DNA of 64,000 bases, taken from positions 7,256,439 through 7,320,438 of the forward strand of contig NC_092458.1 in NCBI RefSeq assembly GCF_047495875.1, written 5' to 3'. The notes beneath the pieces were generated by a model. That model was not told where the DNA came from, searched no databases, and was given only the letters and a program-made list of their open reading frames with translations. Within the stretch, counting starts at the first letter, position 1. Every line of letters begins with the position of its first letter. The stretch comes from Pithys albifrons albifrons. Its lineage: Eukaryota > Chordata > Aves > Passeriformes > Thamnophilidae. A program made the translations under genes and the position numbers. Positions 25,080 through 36,772 of the stretch are shown here, one piece after another.

Positions 25080-25810
25080 TTCTCTTCCCCGACCCTGCCA
25101 TGTTACTCAGTATCACAAGATGCTACAGCAACTATTCACGCTTTCCTAGCTTTTGTTTTTTCCACAAAGAAGAGTTCAGAACAGTCACTGAACTTTGTTT
25201 CTTCATTTTTCACCCCTTTTCCATTCATTTATGAATGTAATAAAGAGCAAGGTTTACCAGATATGTCCATTGGGACCACAGTGCTAAGTTTCCTCTGGTG
25301 AGCAAAGTAACTACTTACTTTTTTCTTTGGCTGCCTATCCATGTCAGCACCGCCCATCTGTCCCAGTCACAATTTCTTTAGGACCCTTTGGTGAATGATC
25401 TTGTCAAACACCTTTCAGGAATCCATGGAGATCATCTGAACTGTATCTCTCATATCAGCATCCTTGTTCACTCCTTCAGAGAACTCAGATTTATGAGGAA
25501 TGCACCTGTAAAAAACCACAAAGAATTTTTCTCAGTGTAAAATATTTGACTACATTTTCAGTAATTCTGCTCTTTTGTCAATGTCCAGCACCAATCTGTA
25601 AGCTTCTAAAATCTCTGCAACTCTTTTCAACAGCAGGCAGCAGCATTTGCTACATTTCCATCCCTCTGGATTCCAGGTTATTGTTTGCAGGTGAGAAATA
25701 AGTGGCTGAACACTAAACTAGTAGTTCATCTACATTCATTTAGAGCTCTCTGGTGAAAAATATAGTCCTGCTGGAAACCCTCTGTTAACTTATCCTGCAG
25801 TGGCCACTTA
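25080..25810 (-). mobile_element. Ancient CR1-like fragment, reverse-transcriptase region
   Basis: On the plus strand the sequence resembles the reverse complement of the CR1 polymerase region: phrases such as GATCTTGTCAAACACCTTTC, AGGAATCCATGGAGATCATC and TTCACTCCTTCAGAGAACTC match the order found in old vertebrate CR1 copies (Asp-Phe-Lys-Ala-Phe-Asp motif and what follows). No frame remains open. Ends are approximate. The age and divergence make subfamily assignment impossible by eye. Confidence 0.5.
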
Positions 25811-28800
25811 GGACAATCTGACTTTTCACTGGTTTGTCATTGCCAGGGCTCAGTTCTCCAAAACTGCTTCAGGTTTGGTTATTTTGAAGTCATTCTTTAT
25901 TCCTATAAAATTAACTAAAATGAGAAGTTTGAAAAGACCAGGAGAAGAAAAAACCCATAACAACCTGCCACTGAAAGACCATGTCAAAATGCTCCTTTCA
26001 AAGGTTGGACATTTAAAACCTCCTTATTTAACTCCCCATGACGTTCCTTGAAAAGCTCTATGGATCAACAGGAAAGAAAAGCAGGAGCCTGTGTTCACAA
26101 CAACCTCTTTTCCCTTTCAGTTGTGTTTGTTTTTCTATCTACAGTCAGACCTGTCCTGGTTCAAAAGGAATGAACAAAAAAGAGATCATGGTGCATAGGA
26201 ATGTTTTTTTTTTCAAGTAGGATGAGCCTTCATGAAATGAAAGTTTCTGTAACAAAGGCTTTCAGACACTGGGGCTTTTTATACATTGCTCACATATAAT
26301 TTAGTAATGAGTAGTTACCAATGTAGTTAGGCAGTTGTGGACCCAATTATCCAATTACTGCAACTGACGGCACAAACAGAGTAATTGTACAGCAAATGCA
26401 CTCACGTACTTTGCATTCGTGCTTTTCTAAGCCTGGTCTTACCCCTTCAGTGCTGTGCCAAACTGGGGATGTTTCAGCTTGTTTATTAACACCTGGGGAA
26501 GTTTCAGCCCATGTTTTAGGGAGAAAACATTCTGGGTTTTCATGGAAGGCAGCTAAAAGTGGAACTACCACAAGATAGTTGGCAAGCAGCAACATTAATT
26601 CTCTCAAATTCAGGTGACATTGAAATTAAATTTGTTGGCTTCTCTGAGCTTCCTCTTCTCAAAGTACTTTCTGGTGAGAAGATAATTCTATTCCTTCTAC
26701 ATGTTGAAAAGTCTCATCAGCCAGAAATTTGCATGTGACTGAAACAAATTGACAGGGAAAACAGAATTTTCTTCTTTGTCTTAACAGAATATTAATTTAG
26801 TGCATGCCACAAAATACAAAATACAAACCCAGATCTAGCTCACAACAAATTTCAGCATTCTTTATGTTATTCCTCTAGACACCTGGGTGCATGAGAAGGG
26901 AGAGGTGCATCTGTCAAGCCTGTACCTGTGCAACAGCAGTATAAAAAATTAGGCAAATTTTTCTTGAAGACACAAGTTGATGTGGAAAGCTAAATAATAA
27001 GAGTAGGTTACATGGGCACTGGCAAATAAATCAGATCAAAATTTCCTGCCAAGTGGTAGTGGGGTACATATTCTTCCACAAAATGAAGCAATGCATTTCC
27101 CTTCACACTCAACATTTATGACTGTGAATTGTGTGGGAAGTCTAATGGCTTGGGACAATTACTGAATAAAATGGGACTGCAGGAAAGGAAATACATTCTT
27201 CGTGGAATGCAGCAAAGGTAAAATCACAGATTGTTCTAAATTGCTTGTATAGAACATATCTTATAAGCATAAAATATATGAGTGGGGTTTTTTTGCCTTG
27301 ATACAGAAATAGTTTCACTGTGTCAATCTTTCTCCTTTTAATCTCCTGGATTCTCACAGTGCATAGCTCCTTTCCATTGGTCTCTTATCCTAAAAAGTGG
27401 TTGCTCAAGCTCCAGGACCATGTTTATCTTGCTGGAGGCAATTAGTTAGGACCAGCTGTCAAAGCCACAGCCGGTTCCTAGCACACGTATGTGCAGCTCG
27501 TCAGCAGATACAAGTCACAGCATATGCCTTCCAGAAGATAATGACACTGATCTTAAATTGGAATAGGGTTTTGTTTGGTAGAATAACACATGGGGAACCG
27601 GATTAAACCATAACCAAATACTATGATATTTCAATAAATGATTCAACTTCAGACTTATTTTCAGTTTTGTAGACTGTTAGCACAGCAGCTGCTTGTAATA
27701 TAAGCTCAGTTTATCTATGTCCTCCCAGTACTTAGAGGTTTGAGTACTCCTTTTGAATTTACTGCCATCTCTATTTTTAAAAGCTCATTTGTCAGATAAG
27801 TGCAGCTGAAAGACCAAGAAACCTCTAGGCTTTGAATGGATGGATTAGATTAAAGTGTTGGGCACAAGAAGTGAAGATTTTATTCAATTATGCAACTTCC
27901 CCTGCACATCAGTGTTTTCAACACTTTGTCATATTTAGAAACTGTTTAGCTGCAATATTATTAGAAACAGTAGTTAAGCATCACTTATGAAAGAAAAGCA
28001 AAATAATGTTACCAGTTTGTGAGCCAGAAACGTCTACCTCCTACTGAATGAGAATTATCAAATAATAAAGAACTCTTCGAAATCTATAAAAAGACTGCTG
28101 TGGCTAAGTATGTTCTACATCAAACCTTTGTAATTCCCAGCAAATTTATAATGTAAAGTTGATAAAGAACAAGTGAAGATTAAGTTCACAGCAGTTATTA
28201 AGTACAGGTCGGAGATGGGAATATTTCACTCCAGAAACGATTATCATGATTGAGAAACATTATATTTGGGTTGAGATACATTTCTGAGGATAAGCTTTAC
28301 TCCCTTGCCCTCCCAAAAACTCTGCCTTGCCCTGACAGGTTGCAACAGCCCCAGAGCAGAACTGCAAAAGCCAGAGGCTTTTCTGTGCAAGTCTCTTTAG
28401 GAAGAGAAAGTGATATGACATAGCTGGAGTGACTTGTTGGGAAACTGAGACAACCATCTGGGAGGGAAGTTCAAACCCAATGCAGTGATCACTTCTGAAA
28501 CTGGGAAGTAAAAGAAGAGCAGCAGCAACAAACTGCTGAAGCTTTAAGCCACTGCTAACGGTGCTACCTTGCAAGAAACAGGGAGCTAATTAAAAGCAGG
28601 CCAGGTAATATATTGGAAAGAAGCAAGACAAGGAAGACTTTCCCCTTTTCTGAAGCACTGGTGTCTCAACTGGATTTGGATGTGTGGATGTGCTTTCTGC
28701 CTGTCCATCATTTTGACTGTTAGCTTTGTTTAAGCTAACGCAAAACTCCTAAACAGCAGAAGAGCTCAGATTTTTTTCATTTGCTTTTGAATTGCTGAGT

Positions 28801-31800
28801 TCTAGACTATGGAGGTAACAGCCTCTTTAATAAAGGGTGTCCCTTTCATTAAAGAAGGGAAATGGAGCTGGAAGCTCACAAATGGGGTAATTTTGAGACT
28901 CACTATCTCTACACTAAATTTTCCAAACAATTGCAGCAAAAGAGGCAAGATCATAGCAACATTTTTCCATTCTGGATAGCACTCAGTGAAGTGCAAGCCA
29001 GAGAATAACATGGGCAAGAGAAGAAATGGAAGATGGGAAAGGAAAATGTTGAGCAGATTTTGAAAATTATCCAAGTAATTTCTTAAATTAAAGTAATCCT
29101 TGACTAGGAATACAGAGGCTGCAAGTAGATGAGACTTTTGAGTAAAGAATTCTTGCTAATCAGAAAGAGAAGATCTGTGCAAGCAATCTGAAAGAAGAAT
29201 AATAGTATTAGTCACTCCTCAAGCTCTGAGAATAACTTCTTTCAAAACACTGATTACAGCTCCAAGTACAGCCCCAAACTGGAATTTATAAATCAGATGA
29301 GAAGGCAGCATTTTTAGCAGTTCCGTTTCAAATCCCAGCCATTCTCTTTCTGCATAACCAAGATCAGCCTTTGGAAGCATTTATAAAGTTCTACCATATA
29401 CAGTTATTCATCCTATACAGTGAATGTTCCCTATAAATCATGTTGTGCTTCAGCTGATTCGACAGCTTACTGCCTAGGACTGGAAGTTGTGTGGGGTACA
29501 GCTGCCCAACAACCAGCTCTGGCTACTGCAGACATCTGTGAAATATCCTTTTGGCTTTTAAATCTTATCAGGCACCTGCTTAAAACAAATGGAGTGTGGG
29601 TGTCTTTTGCCTCCTCTGTTTCGTTTACCCTCACAGCTGACACAGAGCCTACAGGAGGCCAGTTCTTGCCTCGAGCACTGGGTGAAGTGGAACACTGAAG
29701 CCTGACCGGCCACTTCCATGTGCCACTCCTCGACACCCTCCACTCTTGCCCAGGGCAAACCAGTTTTCAGCTCTGAATAACCAAGGTCAGTGACAACCAA
29801 GCAATAAATTATGTCATAAGAAGACGCTGAGCCCTGACAAAGACACCTAGAGAGAATAACACAGAAGTGCCATTTGGAAAAAAAATACAGGAGGAATTTA
29901 AAGCAAGAGCAAAGATTGTCAGACAGTAGACAGCCTCCTGCCAGAGGACACCTAGTCTGTTTTTTTTTAAATTATAGCCTTCAAATTTAAGCACAATAAT
30001 CCTCTAGCAGAAAACATCCATGGATTCTTATTTAGCAAGCCCATGTTTTCTCTGGCTCCTCAAGAAACTAAGTTGCAGAGCCTGTTCCTGCCGGGTTCAC
30101 TTCCAAACATCTGGAGGTTGCACATGGCAGGTGCCCAGAGCCATTTACAGGGTCTTGGGAAGATGTGTTTGTCTCAGAAAAGCTTCTCCCCTTCTCTCTT
30201 CACCTTTTCTACCTTGTGCCAGAATATGAGTGATGAATCATGGCATCCCTAGGCACAACCCCGAGGAGGAAAATGTTTCCCCAGCCGAATTCACATGACT
30301 TTAAACATACGCTTAAGCTATTCCCCAGATTAAATCTTTAGCCACTGCTTAGCTCATACCCTGCCAAATGAAGTCCGTGAGGACTAACAAGCCCAGTGCT
30401 CATTGATTATGAAACTGTGTGGTCAGACTAACAAAGCAAGTGCTCATCCTGTGCTGAACCTGAAGAAGCAAGTTGAAAATTTGTTAACATGGATGACGCT
30501 TCTATAAAAGATGCTAACAAAACTTTAGACTTAAAAAACTAGGAGACCAAAACTCTTTAATAACTACATTTCATTACAGTCATTCAGAATGTGCAGCTGA
30601 TAGCCCAGGTGAAAGTGAATTGATTTCAGTATATACTCTGACACTGTAACACCTGGATCTTCATTAAAGGCACATACATTTAAAGAATATGTAAATTGCC
30701 TAAGCAAAGCAAGACAGAAAATAGTAATGCTGAGTTTATGCATTCAGTCTTGAGTCCCTTTTGCTGTTTTTTACCTAGTAATACAACATTTCTCTCCATC
30801 TCTATTTATTCCAGCGTATCAAGTCATTTATTGTATATCATCACCTAGCCCCAGAGCAGCCCTTTTTCTTTAATTGTTCTTTAAACCAGTTTTTAGTGTT
30901 TCAATAGACATCCAGACATTAATATCAAACAGAAATTTTTTTAAAAGGAACAAGTATCATTGCTTATTTTATATTGTCTCCTTTTTCCTGTTTTTAAATT
31001 ACTGCTTTGATAATTACCTCCCAAATTAAATGTTTTAATTTGAAATATGCATAAATGAATTAGAGTCCAGCTTAGTTCCTATTCAAGCCAATTAGCAGAA
31101 TTCCTAATGACGCAAATGAAAGGGAAGATGAGACACTGTTGTATCTCCCACTCCCAGCCTCAGTTTCCTTTTTTCTCTTCCTTCTTAGATTCACTACACA
31201 TTTACTTTGGTTTCTGGGGATTATCTGACCACATTGTCTGTCTGCTCACCTTCACTTTTGAACCTTCTGGCTAAACATACTTTAACTTGAGAGAGCTACT
31301 GATCTCAAAGATTATATTTCTATGCATTCTGGGGAAACAGCAGAAAAGAGACAGTCAGATCAGTCACTCCAGCAGGAGAAAGGTGGTAGTGTGAGATGGC
31401 TGGTTACTTGCTCCCATTTTGCCAGTGTGCAATTCCTCTTGCTAAGGCAAAATCTGGGAAGTATGGATAGCAAGGTTGGTAGCTGGGTATTAAAGAGCAC
31501 AGAGAAAGATGAGCCAGGATGAGTGTGATAGGAGCCTTAGGCAGATTAGATGCGAAACTAGAAATTAATATTCATATATGACAGCTTACAAACTGAATGT
31601 TCTGAAATTTTATTTTTTTAAGAGGGAAAGCACTCTGATCATGACTTGCAGCTCTTGTGAATATCTATGTTCTTAAGAGGAATCCACGTGAGTCAGACAA
31701 GCATTTGCCTGAGGTAAAACTAAGCATAAACTTCAGGACTGAGCCCACTGGCAGTAATAGCTCACTTCCTCACAGCATTTCCTCCTCAGATGTCAAATGA

Positions 31801-32189
31801 GTATTTCACCAGGGTACCAGCTTGTCTCACCCAGGCCAGCTGTGAAAGCTCATATCAAGTTCAGCTTCTAAGAGTACCATTTCACCTGGTGTTGGATTTT
31901 TCCCTCTTCCTTCAGTGATAAAGTCAACAAACCTTTCATTTTTCTTTCAGAAATATGGTATACCAAATCCCAGGTCTTAATGAAAGCTGCTATATGTACT
32001 GTCTTATAAAAGTAGGACAACAGATACGAAAATCAAACCCCATGGCCCACTCTGTTGTGGGAATTTCTTTCATTATAATAGCCAGTGCAGCTAACACAGC
32101 TCAGCTACAGATAAAATTGTTCACGTGCCTGTTCCATTTTCCTCTTCACAGAAGCTTTGCTATTTAAAAAACCTTGATTTAAAATTGTT
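25811..32189. other. Intergenic DNA, no gene recognised
   Basis: No supported gene or clear repeat. An AT-rich patch at about 30,990-31,110 has an interrupted palindrome (AAATTAAA-TGT-TTTAATTT at 31,023-31,041), an ATATGCATAAAT octamer-like site and nearby AATTAG cores; it may be a regulatory element. Confidence 0.5.
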
Positions 32190-33260
32190 TTGCCCATATA
32201 TTGATCCCACAATCACATTGGCCAGCTCATCCAGCATCTTCAGATAAATCTTACCCAGCCTTACCCCATGGTATTGAGTACATCCAGCTTCTTTCAGGTC
32301 TCTAACTTGTTTGATCTCCCCCCTGAGGAAGGGCTACCCCTTCCCACCCCACATAATGCCAATATCAAAGCAGCTTTTGCTTGTGAATCATGAGGTGAAA
32401 AAAGTCACTGAATACTTCAATCTATTTTGCTCCATTGTAATGAGCGTTTCTCCTTCACCCATCACTGGGTCCATGCTTTTCCTGAAGTGACCTTGAAATT
32501 AACATTTCCACAGTGTCAGGGGCCCTCAGCAGTTTCAGCTCCAGCTGGGCTTTGGCCTTTCCAGTTTTGACACTAAGTTCCTAACACTGCTCTATACTGC
32601 CTGTCCTTGTTTCTACCTCTACATTTTGTTTTTGTGTGCTAGTTCAGTGAGAAGCTACCCAACTAGCCATGCAAACGTCCAGAAATTGAGTCTTCCCATA
32701 GGACACCATGGTTCATTCCTGAGCTCTCAGTAAGTTGCATTTAGAAACCAGTCAGCTTTCCTGGGCTCCCTCCTCCTTCACAGCAGCTCCCTAAGGGAGC
32801 ATACTAGGCAACCCCTGAGCAAGCCCCTGTTTGCTTCCCCAAAGACGAGGGTCCTCTGCCTTCCCCTGGGCCCCGACTTCCAGCATATTGTGGTTGCTGC
32901 AGCCTGGGCTGCTCTGTGTGACTAGAGCTGCCACCAGCTCTTCCCTTCTTGTGAGGAGCAAGTTGGGTCAATCACAGACACTGTTCAGCTAATCTGCCAT
33001 TTCCATGGGGACTCATAACTTACACAGACCAGGAGCCTCCTGTGTTTCCTGCCAGGTACTGGTGTTGTGGTCCCAACAGATCTCTGATCAGTCCAACTCC
33101 TGCTCCAAGGAGCAGAGCCTGCAAGCAGGAGCATGGTGCTAGTTTGGAGCTTGTGCCTGTTCCCAAGGAGCAAGCACCTCAGCTGGGGGAAAGTGGTGTC
33201 TGTCTGTACCACCAGGCACTGGCAGCCACAGCCACTATTAACTTCATGAGACTGGTCCAT
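32190..33260 (-). mobile_element. Ancient CR1 fragment, region between endonuclease and polymerase
   Basis: The plus strand reads as the reverse complement of the CR1 ORF2 linker: CCAGCTCATCCAGCATCTTC, then a stretch with AAGTCACTGAATACTTCAAT, AGCTGGGCTTTGGCCTTTCC, TTCAGTGAGAAGCTACCC and TCCCTAAGGGAGCATACTAG occur in the order known from CR1. Many substitutions and indels have closed all frames. Both ends are approximate; homology is weakest after about 33,080. Confidence 0.55.
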
Positions 33261-34619
33261 GATAGTTTACCATTGAAGAGATTAGCTGGTCTTCTATTAT
33301 TAGACCAGTGAGAGCTTTTCTATCAATTACAGTGAGGCTTAAAACAATGAAAATTATGTTTCTTTAAAAATCTGGGCTTTTGAACTCTTTTCTGAAAATA
33401 ACAGGAAATCAACTCAAATTACTGCTAATCAATTGCTGATGTAATTAGAAGATGTTTTATGTGAAATACAGCATTTCAGTTTGTTTTAATTTTTAATTAT
33501 TTTCTGGTATGACACTCACATGACCTACCCTGCTCCAGTCAAAGACTTCTTTTTGAAAATTTTGATCCAGCATCTGGGTCCCCTCTGGAACAGGATTCTG
33601 GTGGTTAAAAAACCAAAATAGCATTGTACAGAGATAATTTTTTTAGAGTTAATTAAGAAAATGACCATGTCTGTAGTATACCACTTCTATTAGGCACAAC
33701 TACACTTTGTTCAATCTGTGGTTATGAAACCACTGCTGAGTAAAAGCCAAGACAGATTTGAATACATTGTGGGGGCAGGGAAGAGTTTGCAGCATAGTGG
33801 TAATGGACTCTTATGTCCCTGACAACAATAGCACAACTGAAAAATCTCACTCAGGGATAAAAATGGTATAATTATGGGGGGAATAGGTATATTGGTTTGG
33901 CACTGGCAGCAGTTTGCAGGCTGGGTGGCTAAACCAGTACTGTGAGACATGACCTTAATGCTACGTTGCATGACATTATTATTTTTATAGCATCTGGAAT
34001 CTTCAGTGTTGAAATTCAGATACAAAAATGTGAAATATGATGCAAAACTGGTTACCTTCAAGACTCTTCTCATCTAAAAGACTTTAAGGCTCCTTTTTCT
34101 ACAGGAGAAAAAGATATCAGCTCTGTCAGAGTGTGGTATAGGCATGTTTCATGCAGTTTTAGTCTGCAGGGTTAAAAAATAAAGGTGCAGAGTGCTGGAT
34201 TTAATGTTACCATCTATATTCTTTCTTTCCTATACCATTCTTTTTGATACTTGAGGTTCACAGTCCACAGATTTTCACTACCAGGAACTCTAATTTTAGC
34301 ATCAGAGATCACAAAATGAGATCCTTAATCCTGAGGATGAAGAACATACTGAAGATGGTATAGAAAATGCCAGTAATTCTCAGGGATAGCTATCATAGAA
34401 ATTTAGAAACAGACAACTTTGTCCCATTTAGTCCAATATTTCTTATTGCAGTCAAATGTATCAGTCATCAGTCAGGTTTTCTTTCAAAGTGCAGAAGTTG
34501 TGTAGCGTTTTGCTGCCTTGGCTGCAGTAGAGTGAAAGTCTGCAGTCCCTGAGCATCTTGAGTTTTAATGACAATGTAGAAACAAAAATACTTTTTTCTC
34601 TAATGTCTTCCTCCTTTGC
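33261..34619. other. Intergenic DNA, no gene recognised
   Basis: AT-rich sequence without supported genes. A weak resemblance to a CR1 tail (ATCATAGAAATTTAGAAACA near 34,393) might mark the end of an old CR1 on the minus strand, but it is too short and changed to be certain. The last five bases, TTTGC (34,615-34,619), are one copy of the target duplication of the LTR that follows. Confidence 0.5.
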
Positions 34620-35387
34620 TGTCTTGGTTTGAGGGGAAAAAACCCAAAATGTTTACCCACAAGCGGGGGAGGGGGCCTTCTCCACAATAATCACGCCACT
34701 CTTTATAAAATTTAAGGAAAAAAAGGAATTTAATACAAGAAGGATAACTGTTCTTAACTGCTATATATAAACAGACTAGTGCAAACCGCTTCCCCAACAC
34801 CACAAGAGAAAGAAAAAAAAACCAACAACAAAACCCAGCAGGTTTTCCTCCAGGAGGAAAGTTATACTTAAGCAGTGTCAATGTCACAGCCAGGCTGGCT
34901 GCGGAGTGAGTTCCCAGTAGTTCCCAGTCCCTCTCCAGCGAGACAGACGAGTGGTGAGCTCCCAGAAGAAGGAAAAAGAAAGCTGAAAGTGGGGAACCAC
35001 CACGTGTCCTTCAAAAGCAGCTGCACACATCTCTCTCTCCCGGGTCACTGCCCCAGCCGGGGCGGGCAGGCTGTGACGGTGCAGGCAGTGGTGAGGCTGG
35101 AACAGAGGCCGGGATCCCAGATGCAGGAACCAGGAGAAACAGCCGCGGTGAGGAGAAAATACAGCGTCTCAGCCAGAAGCCCCAGCAGTGCCAGCAGAGC
35201 AGCTTCCCTCCTCAGCAGCCACCGCTCCCGAGTGCCGAGCTAAGAAAGGAAAGATGTCCCCAAAAACAAAAGAGACAAACCTGCCCCCATCCAAGTGATC
35301 AGCAGTTAACTACTTCTTTTGTTAACTGCTGGCATGGGCAGTTAGTGGCAGGGGAGAGAATTTACATAATAATCCCAAACTACAACA
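34620..35387 (-). mobile_element. Solo LTR of an endogenous retrovirus, perfect 5-bp target duplication
   Basis: A 768-base element with TG at one end and CA at the other, flanked by identical TTTGC pentamers (34,615-34,619 and 35,388-35,392). Ends are TGTCTTGGTTTGAG on the plus strand and TGTTGTAGTTTGGG on the minus strand, a pair of termini that I associate with LTRs common in passerine genomes. Read on the minus strand there is a TATATATA box (about 34,761-34,770) followed by an ATTAAA polyadenylation signal (34,729-34,734), so transcription to the left is likely; this direction is inferred. The middle is GC-rich with CpGs kept, and the target duplication is unchanged, both signs of a fairly recent insertion. 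No internal retroviral sequence is present, so it arose by recombination between two LTRs. Five-base duplications fit several avian ERV groups, so the class is left open. Confidence 0.9.
35300..35331. repeat. Perfect inverted repeat within the LTR
   Basis: CAGCAGTTAAC (35,300-35,310) is followed after 10 bases by its exact reverse complement (35,321-35,331). In the inferred minus orientation it lies about 55-90 bases from the LTR 5' end, where enhancer sites usually sit. Each arm holds a Myb-like core (YAACTG or its complement) and a GTTAAC half site; a further CAGTTA lies just to the right at about 35,339. Confidence 0.8.
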
Positions 35388-35392
35388 TTTGC

Positions 35393-35690
35393 TTTCAAGG
35401 TTCTAGGTTAATAGTGTTTGCTAGGCCACTTCTGTAATGCAATCTCTGTTTACAAAACATTATTTCTTATTCCCTACCTTACTCTTTATCTAATCAGGTT
35501 TACATGCTGGCAGTCATGCTCAAGTACCTGAACACTACCAGCAGGAACTTGATTCTAGTATGAACAGGAGCATATTATCTTCTAAATGATTACCCACCCT
35601 CTCACAGAACACCACTGTTTCAATTTTAGTTTAGCTTTAGTGTTTTCTGTTATGGACACTTGTTATAGCTGCCCAAGTATAAAGGTTAGA
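35393..35690. other. Sequence between LTR and old CR1, nothing recognised
   Basis: The first bases complete the TTTGC duplication. The rest is AT-rich and could be a degraded part of the CR1 copy to its right. Confidence 0.4.
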
Positions 35691-36420
35691 GACTGACAAT
35701 GGACTGGATGGAACTTCCCAGTGTATCAAGTTCTACCTATCTGGTATTACTGGCAAAAAATCTGCATCTTCTTTTTTATGAACTGACCAACTTCTGTTTT
35801 AGAACCATGTAGATTCTGTCATCCCTTATTTCGATTGCTGTTTTAAAGCAATCAAAACTTTATTGCTCTGATGGTTATAAGCCATCCCAACTTCCAATCT
35901 ACATATATTCATGGGCAATGTATACTCATTCATCCCTGTGCCAGTATTGTTCTTGAGCATAAGTGGCTCCTTCCCTTCCAGGTATTTTGCTTGTTTAACA
36001 TTCACAGAGAGTAACCATGCCTTCTTTCAGCCTTTGTTTGTCTAAGCTGAGCAAGCTCTCTTCTCTAAACCACCTTCCATTACTGTCATCAATTCTCCAC
36101 ACCTGTTCCAGTCTGAATTCCCTTTCTCTCAGTCACTGATGCTCAGAAGAGCACATAATACACCAGATAAGGTTTTGGCAGAGTCACTCACACCTGCATG
36201 AATATGTCTCTTTTTTGCCTACAGTTACTTCAATTGACAAATCTAAGCACTTCACTTCAAGGAGGCTTATCATTAGTGCCTCATAGTCTGATTCTGATCA
36301 GTTAATACACCCCAAAACACTTTATGCCTTCCATCCTTCCCACCTGGCACTCTCACAACACTTTCTCCAGGATATTTCTGCAGGGAATGGTTCCATTCAT
36401 AAAATTTTAACCATTTAAAT
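35690..36420 (-). mobile_element. Ancient CR1-like fragment, end of ORF2 and 3' region
   Basis: Read on the plus strand, the order of phrases is that of old reptile/bird CR1 copies in reverse complement: TTTGTTTGTCTAAGCTGAGC, then CACACCTGTTCCAGTCTGAA, AGAGCACATAATACACCAGA and, further on, GCCTCATAGTCTGATTCTGA and ATACACCCCAAAACAC. The family match is by pattern only, with heavy divergence and no open frame. Ends are approximate. Confidence 0.5.
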
Positions 36421-36540
36421 GTTAGCGGTCAAGCCCATCAACTTTAAAGCAGCTGTCCAAGGCAATTTAGGTATATAAATCCCACTCTGTCTCTATCTCC
36501 AATAATTTTCTGGTACTAACTTGATATCTAAAACCTAAAG

Positions 36541-36772
36541 TCACGCAGATTCTGGGACATAGGAGTCATATTCCCCCAGAGAGTGGTTGGGCACTGGAAG
36601 AGGCTCCCCAGGAAAGTGGTCACAGCACCAAGCCTGACAGAGTTCAAGAAATGCTTGGACATCACTCTCAGGCACATGGTGTGATTCTTGGGGATGGTCC
36701 TGCACAGGGCCAGAAGTCAAACTCAATAATCCTTGTGGGTTCCTTCCAACTCAGCATGTCCTGTGGAATATT
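36541..36772 (+). mobile_element. CR1 LINE 3' fragment, different subfamily
   Basis: The segment contains GAGTGGTTGGGCACTGGAAG, GAAAGTGGTCACAGCACCAA, TGACAGAGTTCAAGAAATGC, CACTCTCAGGCACATGGTGT and TTGTGGGTTCCTTCCAACTC, the 3' end of a CR1 group distinct from the one at 15.3 kb. The terminal octamers are lost (ends near CATGTCCTGTGG). 5'-truncated. Confidence 0.85.

Noticed and set aside
34875..35243. 122-codon frame
   Set aside because: It lies entirely inside the solo LTR, which is non-coding and GC-rich.
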